Assembly: GCA_009712635.1 (NCBI GenBank)
Contig: WASS01000014.1
Coordinates: forward strand, 1-64,000
Reading direction: 5' to 3'
Origin: Hungatella sp.
Lineage (GTDB): Bacteria; Bacillota; Clostridia; Lachnospirales; Lachnospiraceae
Length of the DNA stretch: 64,000 nucleotides
Both the position numbers and the translations under genes were made by a program. The notes beneath the pieces were generated by a model. The model was not told the DNA's origin. It saw only the letters and a program-made list of their open reading frames with translations, and ran no database searches. Positions 45,589-53,549 of this stretch are shown piece by piece (the stretch's first letter is position 1; every line of letters starts with the position of its first letter).

Positions 45589-46325
45589 AATATTCTGTTT
45601 TAATCGTTGAAGATGAAGCATTAATTGCCAGAAATATAGCCAGAAGAATCGAACAGTTAAATCCCGCTTTTGAGGTGACAGCCATTGCAACCAATGGTCT
45701 GGAAGGTCTGGATATGGCGAAAGAACATCTGCCCAATGTTATTTTCACAGACATAAGGATGCCAGAGATGGATGGACTTGAGTTAGTCCGAAATATACAC
45801 GAAAAATTTCCGTTTATCTTATGTGTGATTATCAGCGGATATACAGATTTTGAATACGCAAAGGAAGCACTCAGGTACGAAGTGAGCAATTACTTACTAA
45901 AGCCTGTCAATTACGATGAACTGGAAAAAACACTGGCTGCCCTGGAAACCAAGCTTCTGGCTGCCCTGGACCGATTTGACTCCGTTACACTCCTCCATTC
46001 CTCAAACAGGGCAAAAGAAATCGTGGAACTGATAAAAGAATACATTCACAAGAATTATCAGGCTCAGATCGATTTCACCACACTGGCTTCTGAATTTGGT
46101 TTCTCTGTTCCTTATTTAAGCAAAATATTTTTCAAATACACAGAGATTACACCTTCCAAATATTTAAGAAACTACAGACTTAATATAGCAAGGCAGCTTC
46201 TGCGCAATCCGGATTTGTCCATTGCCGATATCAGCCAGCTGACCGGTTACCTTGATCCGTTTCATTTCAGTAAAACCTTTAAGCATGTTTATGGGGTCAG
46301 TCCCAGTGAATACAGAAATGAATAA
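45585..46325 (+). CDS. YesN-type response regulator, short form
   Basis: Response regulator of 246 residues. The receiver has D56 in IFTDIRMPEMDG and Lys in LLKPVNYDEL. The C-terminal AraC domain has IDFTTLASEFGFSVPYLSKIFFKYT and SIADISQLTGYLDPFHFSKTFKHVYGVSPSEYR. The long middle region of typical YesN proteins is missing. Translation starts at TTG 45585, nine bases after GGAGG, and overlaps the kinase stop. It should activate the divergent importer-GH31 operon. Confidence 0.9.
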   Translation: MKYSVLIVEDEALIARNIARRIEQLNPAFEVTAIATNGLEGLDMAKEHLPNVIFTDIRMPEMDGLELVRNIHEKFPFILCVIISGYTDFEYAKEALRYEVSNYLLKPVNYDELEKTLAALETKLLAALDRFDSVTLLHSSNRAKEIVELIKEYIHKNYQAQIDFTTLASEFGFSVPYLSKIFFKYTEITPSKYLRNYRLNIARQLLRNPDLSIADISQLTGYLDPFHFSKTFKHVYGVSPSEYRNE

Positions 46326-46328
46326 GAT

Positions 46329-46376
46329 TAAAAAAGCTGTTTTCCCGCCCCACAGACAGGAAAACAGCTTTTATTT
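46329..46376. terminator. Bidirectional terminator between response regulator and dga operon
   Basis: Arms AAAAGCTGTTTTCC and GGAAAACAGCTTTT (14 bases, perfect) with a 13-base loop. T-runs exist on both strands, serving both convergent transcripts. Confidence 0.92.
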
Positions 46377-47109
46377 AATCTAAAATCGCCCGAATCATAT
46401 CATAAAGTTTCACAACATCAGAAATTCTCGTTGCTCCCGTTTCTTTATCAATAATGGAAGAATATACATGAGGAATGATGTGTTCCACTCCTGCATCAAC
46501 CGCGATTTTTAAGATCTGGGAAAAATTATCAAGATCAATCCCTCCGGTTGGCTCCAGCCCGAATCCACTCTCAGCGCAGGCTGTGGCAACTGCCTCAAAC
46601 TCTTCTTTTACCTTCAGGCCGCCCATGGGAAAATACTTTAAGGAATCGGCTCCCTGTTCCTTTGCCATTGCAATTGCAGTTTTAACGGGAACGATTGCCG
46701 GCTCCATATCCTTACAAAGCGGACCAGTTGAGATTTTAACATAACCCACTTTACCACAGGGCGCAACCATGGAATTCAGAAATGGTCCCTCTCCCGTTTT
46801 GGCTTTGGTGTATCCGCCTGCCGTAAAGGTCTGGTTGATATGTTTTGGCTTAATCTGCCCGGATATATCCGCAACCGCTTTCCATTGTCCGGGGTTTCCT
46901 GCACCCAGACCAACGGAAATATTATTGTCTACTGCTTCCTGATATCGTTTCATATCCTCCACTGCATGTTCCACATCCGGATAATTTGCCGACAAAATCC
47001 CGACTGCAACATGACCCCCTGCAGCCTCATAAATTGCCTTAGCATTCTCAACGGAGTTTGTCAGACAGTTTAAGCAGACTCTTCCTTTGTAAAAATTTAA
47101 TCCTTCCAT
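46375..47109 (-). CDS. dgaF: 2-dehydro-3-deoxy-6-phosphogluconate aldolase, DgaF type
   Basis: Class I-like KDGP aldolase of the DgaF family (PF07071), 244 residues. It cleaves 2-keto-3-deoxygluconate-6-phosphate to pyruvate and glyceraldehyde-3-phosphate. Landmarks are NCLTNSVENAKAIYEAAGGHVAVGILSANYPDV near the N terminus, GLGAGNPGQW, VKISTGPLC, LKYFPMGGLK (with a candidate catalytic lysine) and EPTGGIDL. GGAGGG lies nine bases before the ATG. It is the last gene of a six-gene operon in the order dgaABCDEF known from Salmonella. Confidence 0.88.
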   Translation of the reverse strand: MEGLNFYKGRVCLNCLTNSVENAKAIYEAAGGHVAVGILSANYPDVEHAVEDMKRYQEAVDNNISVGLGAGNPGQWKAVADISGQIKPKHINQTFTAGGYTKAKTGEGPFLNSMVAPCGKVGYVKISTGPLCKDMEPAIVPVKTAIAMAKEQGADSLKYFPMGGLKVKEEFEAVATACAESGFGLEPTGGIDLDNFSQILKIAVDAGVEHIIPHVYSSIIDKETGATRISDVVKLYDMIRAILD

Positions 47110-47112
47110 CTT

Positions 47113-48243
47113 TTATTTCCCTCCATTTACTGAATTGTGAATTTCTTTAAGCCTCTGTTCAATGATTTCCAGTTCTTTCTCACTGTTTAAAGGCCTGGGA
47201 TCAATTGCGATGGAACCGATATTTGCCTGATAATCTCTGGTAAAGATAGCTACATCTCCCCGTTGCAGCTCTCTTACCACGTCTTTGGCATTCATCCCGT
47301 ATTGCTGGGGATTAAAATCAATTTTACAGCGGAATATCTCTCTTCCTGCCTCATCCTTAATAATTGATGTTTTGCAGCCTGGTATCTCCCCTACACATGC
47401 TGCAAACCGTTCCAGCTCTTCTTTGGAGACAGGGCTTGTCTTTCCCCCGGCAATATATTCTTCCACTGCCGTTACAAGTCCCATAGTGCACTCTTTCCCC
47501 ACCTTCATGGCTCTGCCGATACCTTTGTACTGGAGTCTCATGTTGTCTGCCAGTTCTTTAGTCTTACATGCAACAAAACCGCTGGTTGGACCTTCAATGG
47601 CTTTCGCACCGCTGTAGCATACAAAGTCCGCTCCCATGGCTGCATAGATGCTTAAATCTTCTTCTGCTGCCGCATCCACGATACATGGAATCCCAAAATG
47701 TTCTGCCAGCTCAATAACAGATCTGGCTTCCGGCATTTCCTTTTGAACGCAGTGATGGGATTTGACAAAAAGAATTGCCAGCGTATCCTTTGTTACTGCC
47801 TGTTGAATATCTTCTACAGAAGCTCCGTTGGCATATCCTGCTTCAACGATTTTCCCTCCGGCAATCTGTACCATCTCTGCAACCGGTGCCCCAAAGTCCA
47901 CGTTATGCCCTTTTAAAATTATAACTTCCCTTTTCGTAACAGAAGGCAGAAAGTCATATAGGTGCTTTACTTTCTGTAAATTTCCTCCGCAGATTAAAGA
48001 AGCAACTGCCAGTGCAATTCCGGCAGAGGCGCTGGATGTTACACAGGCATCAGCAGTTCCGATGAGATCTCCGATTCTCCTGCCTGCATAGATATAGAGA
48101 TCGTCAATTACCACATAGTTGCCGGCTGCCTCCACCAGTGTTTCCCCCACACCTTTCGATATGGTGGAAACACCCAGCTTTGTCATTCTTCCGGAAGCAT
48201 TAATCACGGCCTGAAGACCGCTTTTACTGTATATGTTTTCCAT
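47113..48243 (-). CDS. dgaE: D-glucosaminate-6-phosphate ammonia-lyase, DgaE type
   Basis: PLP enzyme of 376 residues related to SelA and the DgaE/SelA-like family. It removes ammonia from glucosaminate-6-phosphate to give 2-keto-3-deoxygluconate-6-phosphate, the substrate of the next enzyme. The likely PLP lysine is K214 in YSGAKAIEGPTSGF. ASGRMTKLGVSTISKGVGETLVEA and ADACVTSSASAGIALAVASLICGG match the family N-terminal region. It starts 19 bases downstream of the PTS IID gene and sits three bases before dgaF. Confidence 0.88.
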   Translation of the reverse strand: MENIYSKSGLQAVINASGRMTKLGVSTISKGVGETLVEAAGNYVVIDDLYIYAGRRIGDLIGTADACVTSSASAGIALAVASLICGGNLQKVKHLYDFLPSVTKREVIILKGHNVDFGAPVAEMVQIAGGKIVEAGYANGASVEDIQQAVTKDTLAILFVKSHHCVQKEMPEARSVIELAEHFGIPCIVDAAAEEDLSIYAAMGADFVCYSGAKAIEGPTSGFVACKTKELADNMRLQYKGIGRAMKVGKECTMGLVTAVEEYIAGGKTSPVSKEELERFAACVGEIPGCKTSIIKDEAGREIFRCKIDFNPQQYGMNAKDVVRELQRGDVAIFTRDYQANIGSIAIDPRPLNSEKELEIIEQRLKEIHNSVNGGK

Positions 48244-48261
48244 GATTACTCCTTAAGACCA

Positions 48262-49089
48262 TTACAGAATTCCAAGCAGAGAAGTGATGACAGATACTGC
48301 CACGACTGTAAGCAGGATTCTGTTGTAATACGGTCCTTTCTTTCTAAGATAAAAATAGATGATAAACACGGCTGCCAGAGGAAGAAGACCTGGTGCTACC
48401 GTATTCAGTATGTCCTGTACCACAATCTGCGTTCCGCTGGAAAAACCAAACTTCAGAGGTGTTGATATGGTGACGTAGCTTGCGGATAATGCCCCCATCA
48501 TGGTAAGACCGATGACATTTGCTGTAAAAATAATGGATTTCATCTTGCCGCCATGAAGCAGTGATACCACAGACTTTTTGCCTAATGTGTAGCCATTATG
48601 AATCAGCCAGTAAGCAATTGCAATGGTTATTGCCGGATACAGGATTAGCGGCATAATGCCTCCCAGTGCAGAACCATTGCTTGCAAAAGGTAAAAAGATA
48701 GAAATGATGATTGGCATGATTGCTGCCCATACAATTGCATCTCCCATTCCTGCAAGCGGTCCCATCAGTCCGGTTTTAATACCCGTAATTGCCTCATCTG
48801 TTACATTTTCTCCATTGGCCTTTTGTTCTTCCATGGAAATGGCAATTCCCTGAATGATGGCTCCGAAGATTCCTTCTGTGTTAAAGAAAACCAGGTGACG
48901 TTTTAAGGCTGCACTCAGTTCCTCGTCGGTATCATACAGCTTCTTTAAAACCGGCGTCATGGACGCACAGAATACAAGACTCTGCAAACGCTCATAGGAA
49001 TTGGAAAGTTCTGCGCCGGCATAATAGATCCACATGGATTTGGTAATATCTTTTTTATTTAGTTTTTTTACCTGTGTCTGCTCTCCCAT
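48262..49089 (-). CDS. dgaD: Mannose-family PTS EIID subunit (glucosaminate PTS)
   Basis: EIID component, 275 residues. The family start LNKKDITKSMWIYYAGAELSNSYERLQSLVF precedes GIKTGLMGPLAGMGDAIVWAAIMPIIISI, which is highly typical of ManZ-like proteins. A few membrane helices lie in the C-terminal half. With EIIC it forms the membrane channel. It lies one base after the EIIC gene. Assignment to glucosaminate rests on the adjacent dgaEF genes. Confidence 0.88.
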   Translation of the reverse strand: MGEQTQVKKLNKKDITKSMWIYYAGAELSNSYERLQSLVFCASMTPVLKKLYDTDEELSAALKRHLVFFNTEGIFGAIIQGIAISMEEQKANGENVTDEAITGIKTGLMGPLAGMGDAIVWAAIMPIIISIFLPFASNGSALGGIMPLILYPAITIAIAYWLIHNGYTLGKKSVVSLLHGGKMKSIIFTANVIGLTMMGALSASYVTISTPLKFGFSSGTQIVVQDILNTVAPGLLPLAAVFIIYFYLRKKGPYYNRILLTVVAVSVITSLLGIL

Positions 49090-49090
49090 T

Positions 49091-49840
49091 TTAAATCGCC
49101 TCCTCCTTTAACTGGAATAAACCTAACAACAATGCAACGCAGGTTGCAAAAATTGCTACAGCCATGGTATCAAGTTTTAAGTACATAACTGCGAAAAATC
49201 CTGTTATAAAGAACGGTATCAGTGACTTCTTTCCAATTACGGATAAGGTAATGGCAAAACCAAGAGCAGGAAGAATTCCTCCCATGATTTCAAAGGAATG
49301 CATCAGCCACTGAGGAAGAACTGCGATCAGCTTCTCTACTGCTGTTACACCAAAAAAGTCAATTGCAAAAACGATTGGAAAACGAATTACCAGTCCTGCG
49401 ATAGCCGGATAAAGAAACGCTGCCCTTAAAATCCCTTTTGTATCCGCTTTTTCCGCATAGCGGTCTGCCATATGAACCCAGACTGCATTGGTACTTCTTC
49501 TTAACTGATCCACAAATACTCCAATAACTCCAAATGGAATCGCAAGAGCAATGGCAACCTCAGGAGACATATTGGACATTACTCCAAGAGGAATTGCAAT
49601 ACATCCTGCAAGAGCAGGATCACTTGGCACATTGCCGCCGGGAGTGGATGTAACTCCTAAATAAACCAGCTGAAGTCCTGCTCCAATCTTCATGGCCAGA
49701 GGCATGTTTCCCGTGAGTAGCCCTACAAAAACACCAATGACAACTGGCTGAAGAAGCATGGAAGAAAAGGTATACCCAAATCTCAAACGGCAGAACCAAT
49801 AATAAAACCCCATACATACAGCTAACATCAACACACTCAT
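49091..49840 (-). CDS. dgaC: Mannose-family PTS EIIC subunit (glucosaminate PTS)
   Basis: EIIC component, 249 residues with about seven hydrophobic segments. QPVVIGVFVGLLTGNMPLAMKIGAGLQLVYLGVTSTPGGNVPSDPALAGCIAIPLGV is the ManY-type core with the PGG-containing loop. It lies between the EIIB and EIID genes in a compact operon (12 bases from EIIB). It forms the sugar-conducting part of the transporter. Confidence 0.88.
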   Translation of the reverse strand: MSVLMLAVCMGFYYWFCRLRFGYTFSSMLLQPVVIGVFVGLLTGNMPLAMKIGAGLQLVYLGVTSTPGGNVPSDPALAGCIAIPLGVMSNMSPEVAIALAIPFGVIGVFVDQLRRSTNAVWVHMADRYAEKADTKGILRAAFLYPAIAGLVIRFPIVFAIDFFGVTAVEKLIAVLPQWLMHSFEIMGGILPALGFAITLSVIGKKSLIPFFITGFFAVMYLKLDTMAVAIFATCVALLLGLFQLKEEAI

Positions 49841-49852
49841 ATCATACTCTCC

Positions 49853-50344
49853 TTAGTTATTGTATTTTTTTAAAATGGTGTGAAAATCCTGCGGTACATC
49901 TTCCGGAATTGTCTGGAAGATAATATTTACTCCTGCCTCCTGTAACGAAATCAACTTTTCCACATCTGCATCATCTAAAGTGATATTTTGAAATACCACT
50001 TTCCGGTTCGGAGCTCCCCCCAGCCCTCCTACCTGAATATCAGTGACCTTAATTCCTCCTTCATATACTTCCTTCGTGCTTGCTAAATCCGGAAGCAGTA
50101 AAAGTACCCGGCCGCTGCCAAACTGGTCTTCATTCCATTTCTTTACTGCATCTGCTCTGCTTAAACACTCTACCTTAACCCCCGCCGGTGCAGACATTAA
50201 GTAAATCTCAAGCATAAACTCATCCGCAGCCAGACTGTCGCTTACTACAACAATCCGATTGGCCTGTGACTGATTCACCCACTTGGTCATAACCTGTCCG
50301 TGAATCAGTCTGCTGTCAATTCTGCATAATACAATCTCTGCCAT
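49853..50344 (-). CDS. dgaB: Mannose-family PTS EIIB subunit (glucosaminate PTS)
   Basis: Cytoplasmic EIIB, 163 residues from the ATG at 50344. The phospho-acceptor is H15 in CRIDSRLIHGQVMTKW, the standard IIB-Man motif. The protein passes phosphate from EIIA to the incoming sugar. The frame is open upstream to 50383 inside the EIIA gene, but the family N terminus and the AAGGAGAG just ahead support 50344. Its start lies one base after the EIIA stop. Confidence 0.9.
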   Translation of the reverse strand: MAEIVLCRIDSRLIHGQVMTKWVNQSQANRIVVVSDSLAADEFMLEIYLMSAPAGVKVECLSRADAVKKWNEDQFGSGRVLLLLPDLASTKEVYEGGIKVTDIQVGGLGGAPNRKVVFQNITLDDADVEKLISLQEAGVNIIFQTIPEDVPQDFHTILKKYNN

Positions 50345-50345
50345 T

Positions 50346-50762
50346 TTAACTCTCCTTTTTTTCCATTGACTTAGTGACCTCACCGATCACATCAATGATT
50401 GATGACTGCCCCTGCTGCAAAACTACATCAAAGTTACAATCTCCGGTGTACTGGATCTGTGTACAGGCTTCAATCATGAGCGGTGCATTCAGTCCCGAAA
50501 CCACCTTAATATTCCGCTCCCGTCCGATTTTAGCACCTGCATTGGTGGTTGTTCCGCCAAATACATCCGTAAAAATCAGGGACTTCTCCGGCATCCCGGC
50601 TGCATATTCATCCACCTTGGCGTAATACTCTGCAAACGTAACCTCCGGCAAAAGCGGGATCTCATGAACAAAATCAACGCTTCCCATAATCATTTTCAGA
50701 CTTTCCGTCAGCGCCTTTCCCCATCCTCCGTGAGTTAAGAGCAAAATCTGCGGTTTCTCCAT
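50346..50762 (-). CDS. dgaA: Mannose-family PTS EIIA subunit (glucosaminate PTS)
   Basis: Cytoplasmic EIIA of the mannose family, 138 residues from the ATG at 50762, which has GAGGAGGT in front. The phospho-histidine is H11 in LLLTHGGWG, and VFGGTTTNAGAKIGRE is the typical substrate-loop region. It is the first gene of the operon, under a strong promoter with an overlapping dyad. Order A-B-C-D-E-F is the same as the Salmonella dga operon. Confidence 0.9.
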   Translation of the reverse strand: MEKPQILLLTHGGWGKALTESLKMIMGSVDFVHEIPLLPEVTFAEYYAKVDEYAAGMPEKSLIFTDVFGGTTTNAGAKIGRERNIKVVSGLNAPLMIEACTQIQYTGDCNFDVVLQQGQSSIIDVIGEVTKSMEKKES

Positions 50763-50809
50763 CTCGTACCTCCTCATTTATCAGTTTTGTATTTCCTTTA
50801 GTCATCCGA

Positions 50810-50838
50810 ATTGTAGCATACTACATTTTTCATGTCAA
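50810..50838 (-). promoter_or_regulatory. dga promoter with overlapping dyad operator
   Basis: Minus strand: perfect TTGACA (50833-50838), 17-base spacer, TACAAT (50810-50815). The dyad TGTAG-CATA-CTACA (50812-50825) covers the -10 and most of the spacer, an ideal place for repression. Its TGTA...TACA ends resemble sites of RpiR-family proteins such as HexR. Confidence 0.75.
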
Positions 50839-50920
50839 TAATGTATTTATATTATTTTCACAGTTTTAATTATGTATTTTGCTACTTTTTTGTAATTATA
50901 ACTTTTTTAATCAAGGAATA

Positions 50921-50950
50921 TTGAATTATAAATCAGAATTATGATATACT
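50921..50950 (+). promoter_or_regulatory. Predicted promoter of the RpiR gene
   Basis: TTGAAT (50921-50926), 18-base spacer, TATACT (50945-50950). Just downstream (about 50965-50981), two direct CTACA half-sites echo the dga dyad and may allow autoregulation. Confidence 0.5.
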
Positions 50951-51037
50951 TAGTTTGAAATTCACTACATAACTGCTACAGAAATAACAAAACGGCTTCC
51001 CTTTTTCGGGAAGATTGAAAGGAAGGCTGTATTTCAA

Positions 51038-51907
51038 ATGACAGAAAACTATGAACTTTTCACCTTAATGGCCCGCATAGACGGCATGTCCAACCAGTTC
51101 ACCAAAACAGACTGGAAAATAGTACAATACATTAAAAAATCTACCTTGAAATTCATTGAACTCAGCGCTCAGGAACTGGCAAAGGAGATCGGGACATCCG
51201 ATGCCAGCATTATCCGTTTCGCTCAAAAAGTAGGATACTCCGGCCTGAATGAATTAAAATATACGATGCAGAAGGAAATTGACAAAAGTTCTTCCTCAGT
51301 AAACCATTCCGACTACTCCGCCCTGCTTAATGACTACAAGATGCTTTTAGACAGCCTGTTTCATTTAACCAATCCGGCAGACATCAACCACACCAGAGAA
51401 CTGATGTTAAAATCACGGCGGATCTTTATTATCGGATTGAATTTTAATCAGAATATAGCTGAAATAATTGCCCACAAATTTATGACACTGGGTCTCACCG
51501 TACAGGCACTTACCAACTATGATACACTGAAGCTATATCAAAGTCTTTCTCAGGAGACCGATCTCTTTATCACCATCTCTCTCTCCGGCAATCACAAACA
51601 GCTGGCCTCCATACTGGCTGATTTAAAGAAAAACGGCAGCAGCGTCCTGCTCATTACCAATTATGAGAAGTCTCTCTGCTCTCCCTATGCCAATATCATC
51701 CTGGTGATTCCAAAGACAGACCTGCTATTTAGCAGCAATACCATAACAAGGGAAATCCTGATACTGGTTCTATTTGATATGTTATTCCATAATTTCCTTT
51801 CTGAGGATGTAAAATCTTTCCAGTTTTTTCAAAAGGCTGCATCTTATTCCAGATTAAACAGCGACGATACCAGAGATGGTCTGCAAAAATTCATGGATCT
51901 TCTCTAA
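51038..51907 (+). CDS. RpiR-family transcriptional regulator
   Basis: Regulator of 289 residues. An N-terminal HTH_6 domain (LSAQELAKEIGTSDASIIRFAQKVGYSGLNELKYTMQKEI) is followed by a SIS domain for a phosphosugar ligand (RRIFIIGLNFNQNIAEIIAHKFMTLGL and DLFITISLSGNHKQLASILADLKKNGSSVLLITNYE). It is divergent from the dga PTS operon. It is the likely regulator of that operon, with glucosaminate-6-phosphate or KDGP as candidate effector (inference). In Salmonella this operon is instead driven by the sigma-54 activator DgaR. Confidence 0.9.
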   Translation: MTENYELFTLMARIDGMSNQFTKTDWKIVQYIKKSTLKFIELSAQELAKEIGTSDASIIRFAQKVGYSGLNELKYTMQKEIDKSSSSVNHSDYSALLNDYKMLLDSLFHLTNPADINHTRELMLKSRRIFIIGLNFNQNIAEIIAHKFMTLGLTVQALTNYDTLKLYQSLSQETDLFITISLSGNHKQLASILADLKKNGSSVLLITNYEKSLCSPYANIILVIPKTDLLFSSNTITREILILVLFDMLFHNFLSEDVKSFQFFQKAASYSRLNSDDTRDGLQKFMDLL

Positions 51908-51923
51908 CCTTAACAGCATATTA

Positions 51924-51979
51924 AAAAGAGCTCGTGATTTTACAGGGATTTAAGTTTCTGTAAAACCGCGGGCTCTTTT
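51924..51979 (+). terminator. Terminator of the RpiR gene
   Basis: Long stem: AAAAGAGC and TTTTACAG on the left pair with CTGTAAAA and GCTCTTTT on the right, with small mismatches between and a 12-base loop. It starts 16 bases past the stop. Confidence 0.8.
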
Positions 51980-52013
51980 GGCCTTGGTCAGTAATTTATT
52001 TCTATGTTGCCTT

Positions 52014-53285
52014 TTATCCGTTTTTACTATCTCTTTGTCTGATTAGGATCTTTGATAAATCGGAAAAAAGAGATTCCTGTCCAAATCCACCTGATTTTGA
52101 AATTAATTTTATGTTTTTTCCTTTATAAAGAGCTTCTGAAAGCACAACTCCCTTTTCTAATTCACAGATGGGAGAAATAGCTTTAATACCTGTCTGCTTT
52201 GCAAACTGGTAGAGGAGATCACCTCCCATAAGAAAAGCAGTGGCATTCAGTTCCTTATCTAACAAGGCTTCGATCATATATCCCATGACAGAGACAATCT
52301 CTGTCCGAATCTGTTCCGGTGTAATCCCATTTTCTTTTGCGTATTGATAAGTAGCTTCCGGTTCGCCTGAGCCGTTAGCATTTAAGATAACAACCGGATT
52401 CTCCTTGCAGGAACGTAGAATTTCATTTACCAGAGCATTGTCAGACCCGTTTCCGATCCAGGAACGGTCAAGCTTTTCTTTTGGCGACAGAACGTACTGG
52501 GGTACACCTTTTTGAGTGGCATCCTCGCACTGGGCAAGTGATACCGGGTGAATACTGGCACAGGCGATGAACATATGAGGGGATAAAACAGGAATTACAG
52601 GCTTTCTGCCCTGTATACCTAACATTTTAGGAAGAAGAGCCGCAAACCCTGCACAGCCTGCCAGCAAGCAGGAAGTCTTTCCTGCCATAAGCGTATGGGC
52701 GATCCTTTCCATATCCTTAGATGTGTGGGAATCGTAGACCAGAATGCCTTCCTTATTCTTCCATTCATTATCTTCCAATTGATCAATTACATGAGTTGGA
52801 ATCAAAGTCTGTGAAGATATGATACTTGGAATATCAGAATAAAGAACCGGATCAAACGGATCATTCCCAAAGATACTTTCTGCTATTGGTATACCATCTG
52901 CATAATGGACTCCGTTTTTTGTTATCCGGCCCATCTCAGGATAGGCAGGAATAAAATAAATCTGTTTATAACCGCTGGCATTAAGTACTGCCCCAAGCTC
53001 CGCTCCAATATTACCGCGAAGCACAGAGTCTGTTTTCTTATATATATAGGGAATTCCGGCATTTATCGCCCGCTCTGTTATGGAAAACACCGTTTTATAC
53101 GCCTGTTCCTGGTCCAAATGGCGGGTCTCTGTATTTATAACCAGAACATCAATATCCTGAGCAAAATCGGACATATTAAATTCAGAATCCAAAGTCACAT
53201 AGGTTGCTGCCCCGTCAGCCGAAAGCTGAACGCCCGTATCCAGTGCTCCCGTGAAGTCATCCGATATTATCAATAATTTAATCAT
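52014..53285 (-). CDS. Four-carbon acid sugar kinase family protein (DUF1537 / OtnK-like)
   Basis: Two-domain kinase of 423 residues. Members phosphorylate D-threonate, erythronate, 3-oxo-tetronates or related acids. The N-terminal motif is LLIISDDFTGALDTG, and KKTDSVLRGNIGAEL follows near residue 85. The C-terminal nucleotide-binding domain has VILNANGSGEPE and AFLMGGDLLYQFA...SKSGGFGQESLF. Family partners (PdxA2-like dehydrogenase, OtnC aldolase, OtnI isomerase) are absent, so the downstream steps lie elsewhere. It is divergent from a PrpR_N-type regulator that probably controls it. Confidence 0.85.
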   Translation of the reverse strand: MIKLLIISDDFTGALDTGVQLSADGAATYVTLDSEFNMSDFAQDIDVLVINTETRHLDQEQAYKTVFSITERAINAGIPYIYKKTDSVLRGNIGAELGAVLNASGYKQIYFIPAYPEMGRITKNGVHYADGIPIAESIFGNDPFDPVLYSDIPSIISSQTLIPTHVIDQLEDNEWKNKEGILVYDSHTSKDMERIAHTLMAGKTSCLLAGCAGFAALLPKMLGIQGRKPVIPVLSPHMFIACASIHPVSLAQCEDATQKGVPQYVLSPKEKLDRSWIGNGSDNALVNEILRSCKENPVVILNANGSGEPEATYQYAKENGITPEQIRTEIVSVMGYMIEALLDKELNATAFLMGGDLLYQFAKQTGIKAISPICELEKGVVLSEALYKGKNIKLISKSGGFGQESLFSDLSKILIRQRDSKNG

Positions 53286-53347
53286 ATTTTACCTTTTCCA
53301 GTATTTTGTTTGATCAGGTTCTTAGTAAGACACCTTAATTTAAACAC

Positions 53348-53402
53348 ATCATACCATACAATTTACTTTGAGAAAATAAACCCATGGGTCGTTTTGGTTT
53401 AT
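53348..53402 (-). promoter_or_regulatory. Kinase promoter with adjoining dyad
   Basis: Minus strand TATGAT (53348-53353) with a poor -35 TTTTCT (53371-53376). The dyad ATAAACC (53376-53382) / GGTTTAT (53396-53402), 13 bases apart, touches the -35. This suggests an activator site for the divergent regulator. Confidence 0.4.
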
Positions 53403-53443
53403 ATATGAAACACGCAGAAAAATAATCATTATTATTTCTAGTG

Positions 53444-53495
53444 AATGTATACATTTTTTATAAATATGTAAAAAATGTACAATTTATGGTATAAT
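53444..53495 (+). promoter_or_regulatory. Promoter region of the PrpR-type regulator with palindrome
   Basis: Perfect palindrome AATGTATACATT at 53444-53455 and a partial repeat AATGTACAATT near 53474-53484 lie upstream of TATAAT (53490-53495). The -35 position holds TGTAAA. These repeats may be autoregulatory sites. Confidence 0.45.
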
Positions 53496-53549
53496 AGATC
53501 TCAGATTTGTGTTTCAAATAAGAACGTTTATAGGATAAGGAGGATACCC

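Noticed and set aside
50994-51014. CTTCCC/GGGAAG hairpin upstream of the RpiR gene
   Set aside because: No T-run follows and the stem is six bases. It may only affect leader folding and is not called as a terminator or riboswitch.
50778-51037. Possible sigma-54 promoter for the dga operon
   Set aside because: Looked for TGGC-type -24 and TGC-type -12 elements because Salmonella dga uses sigma-54. None seen; a clear sigma-A promoter is present instead.
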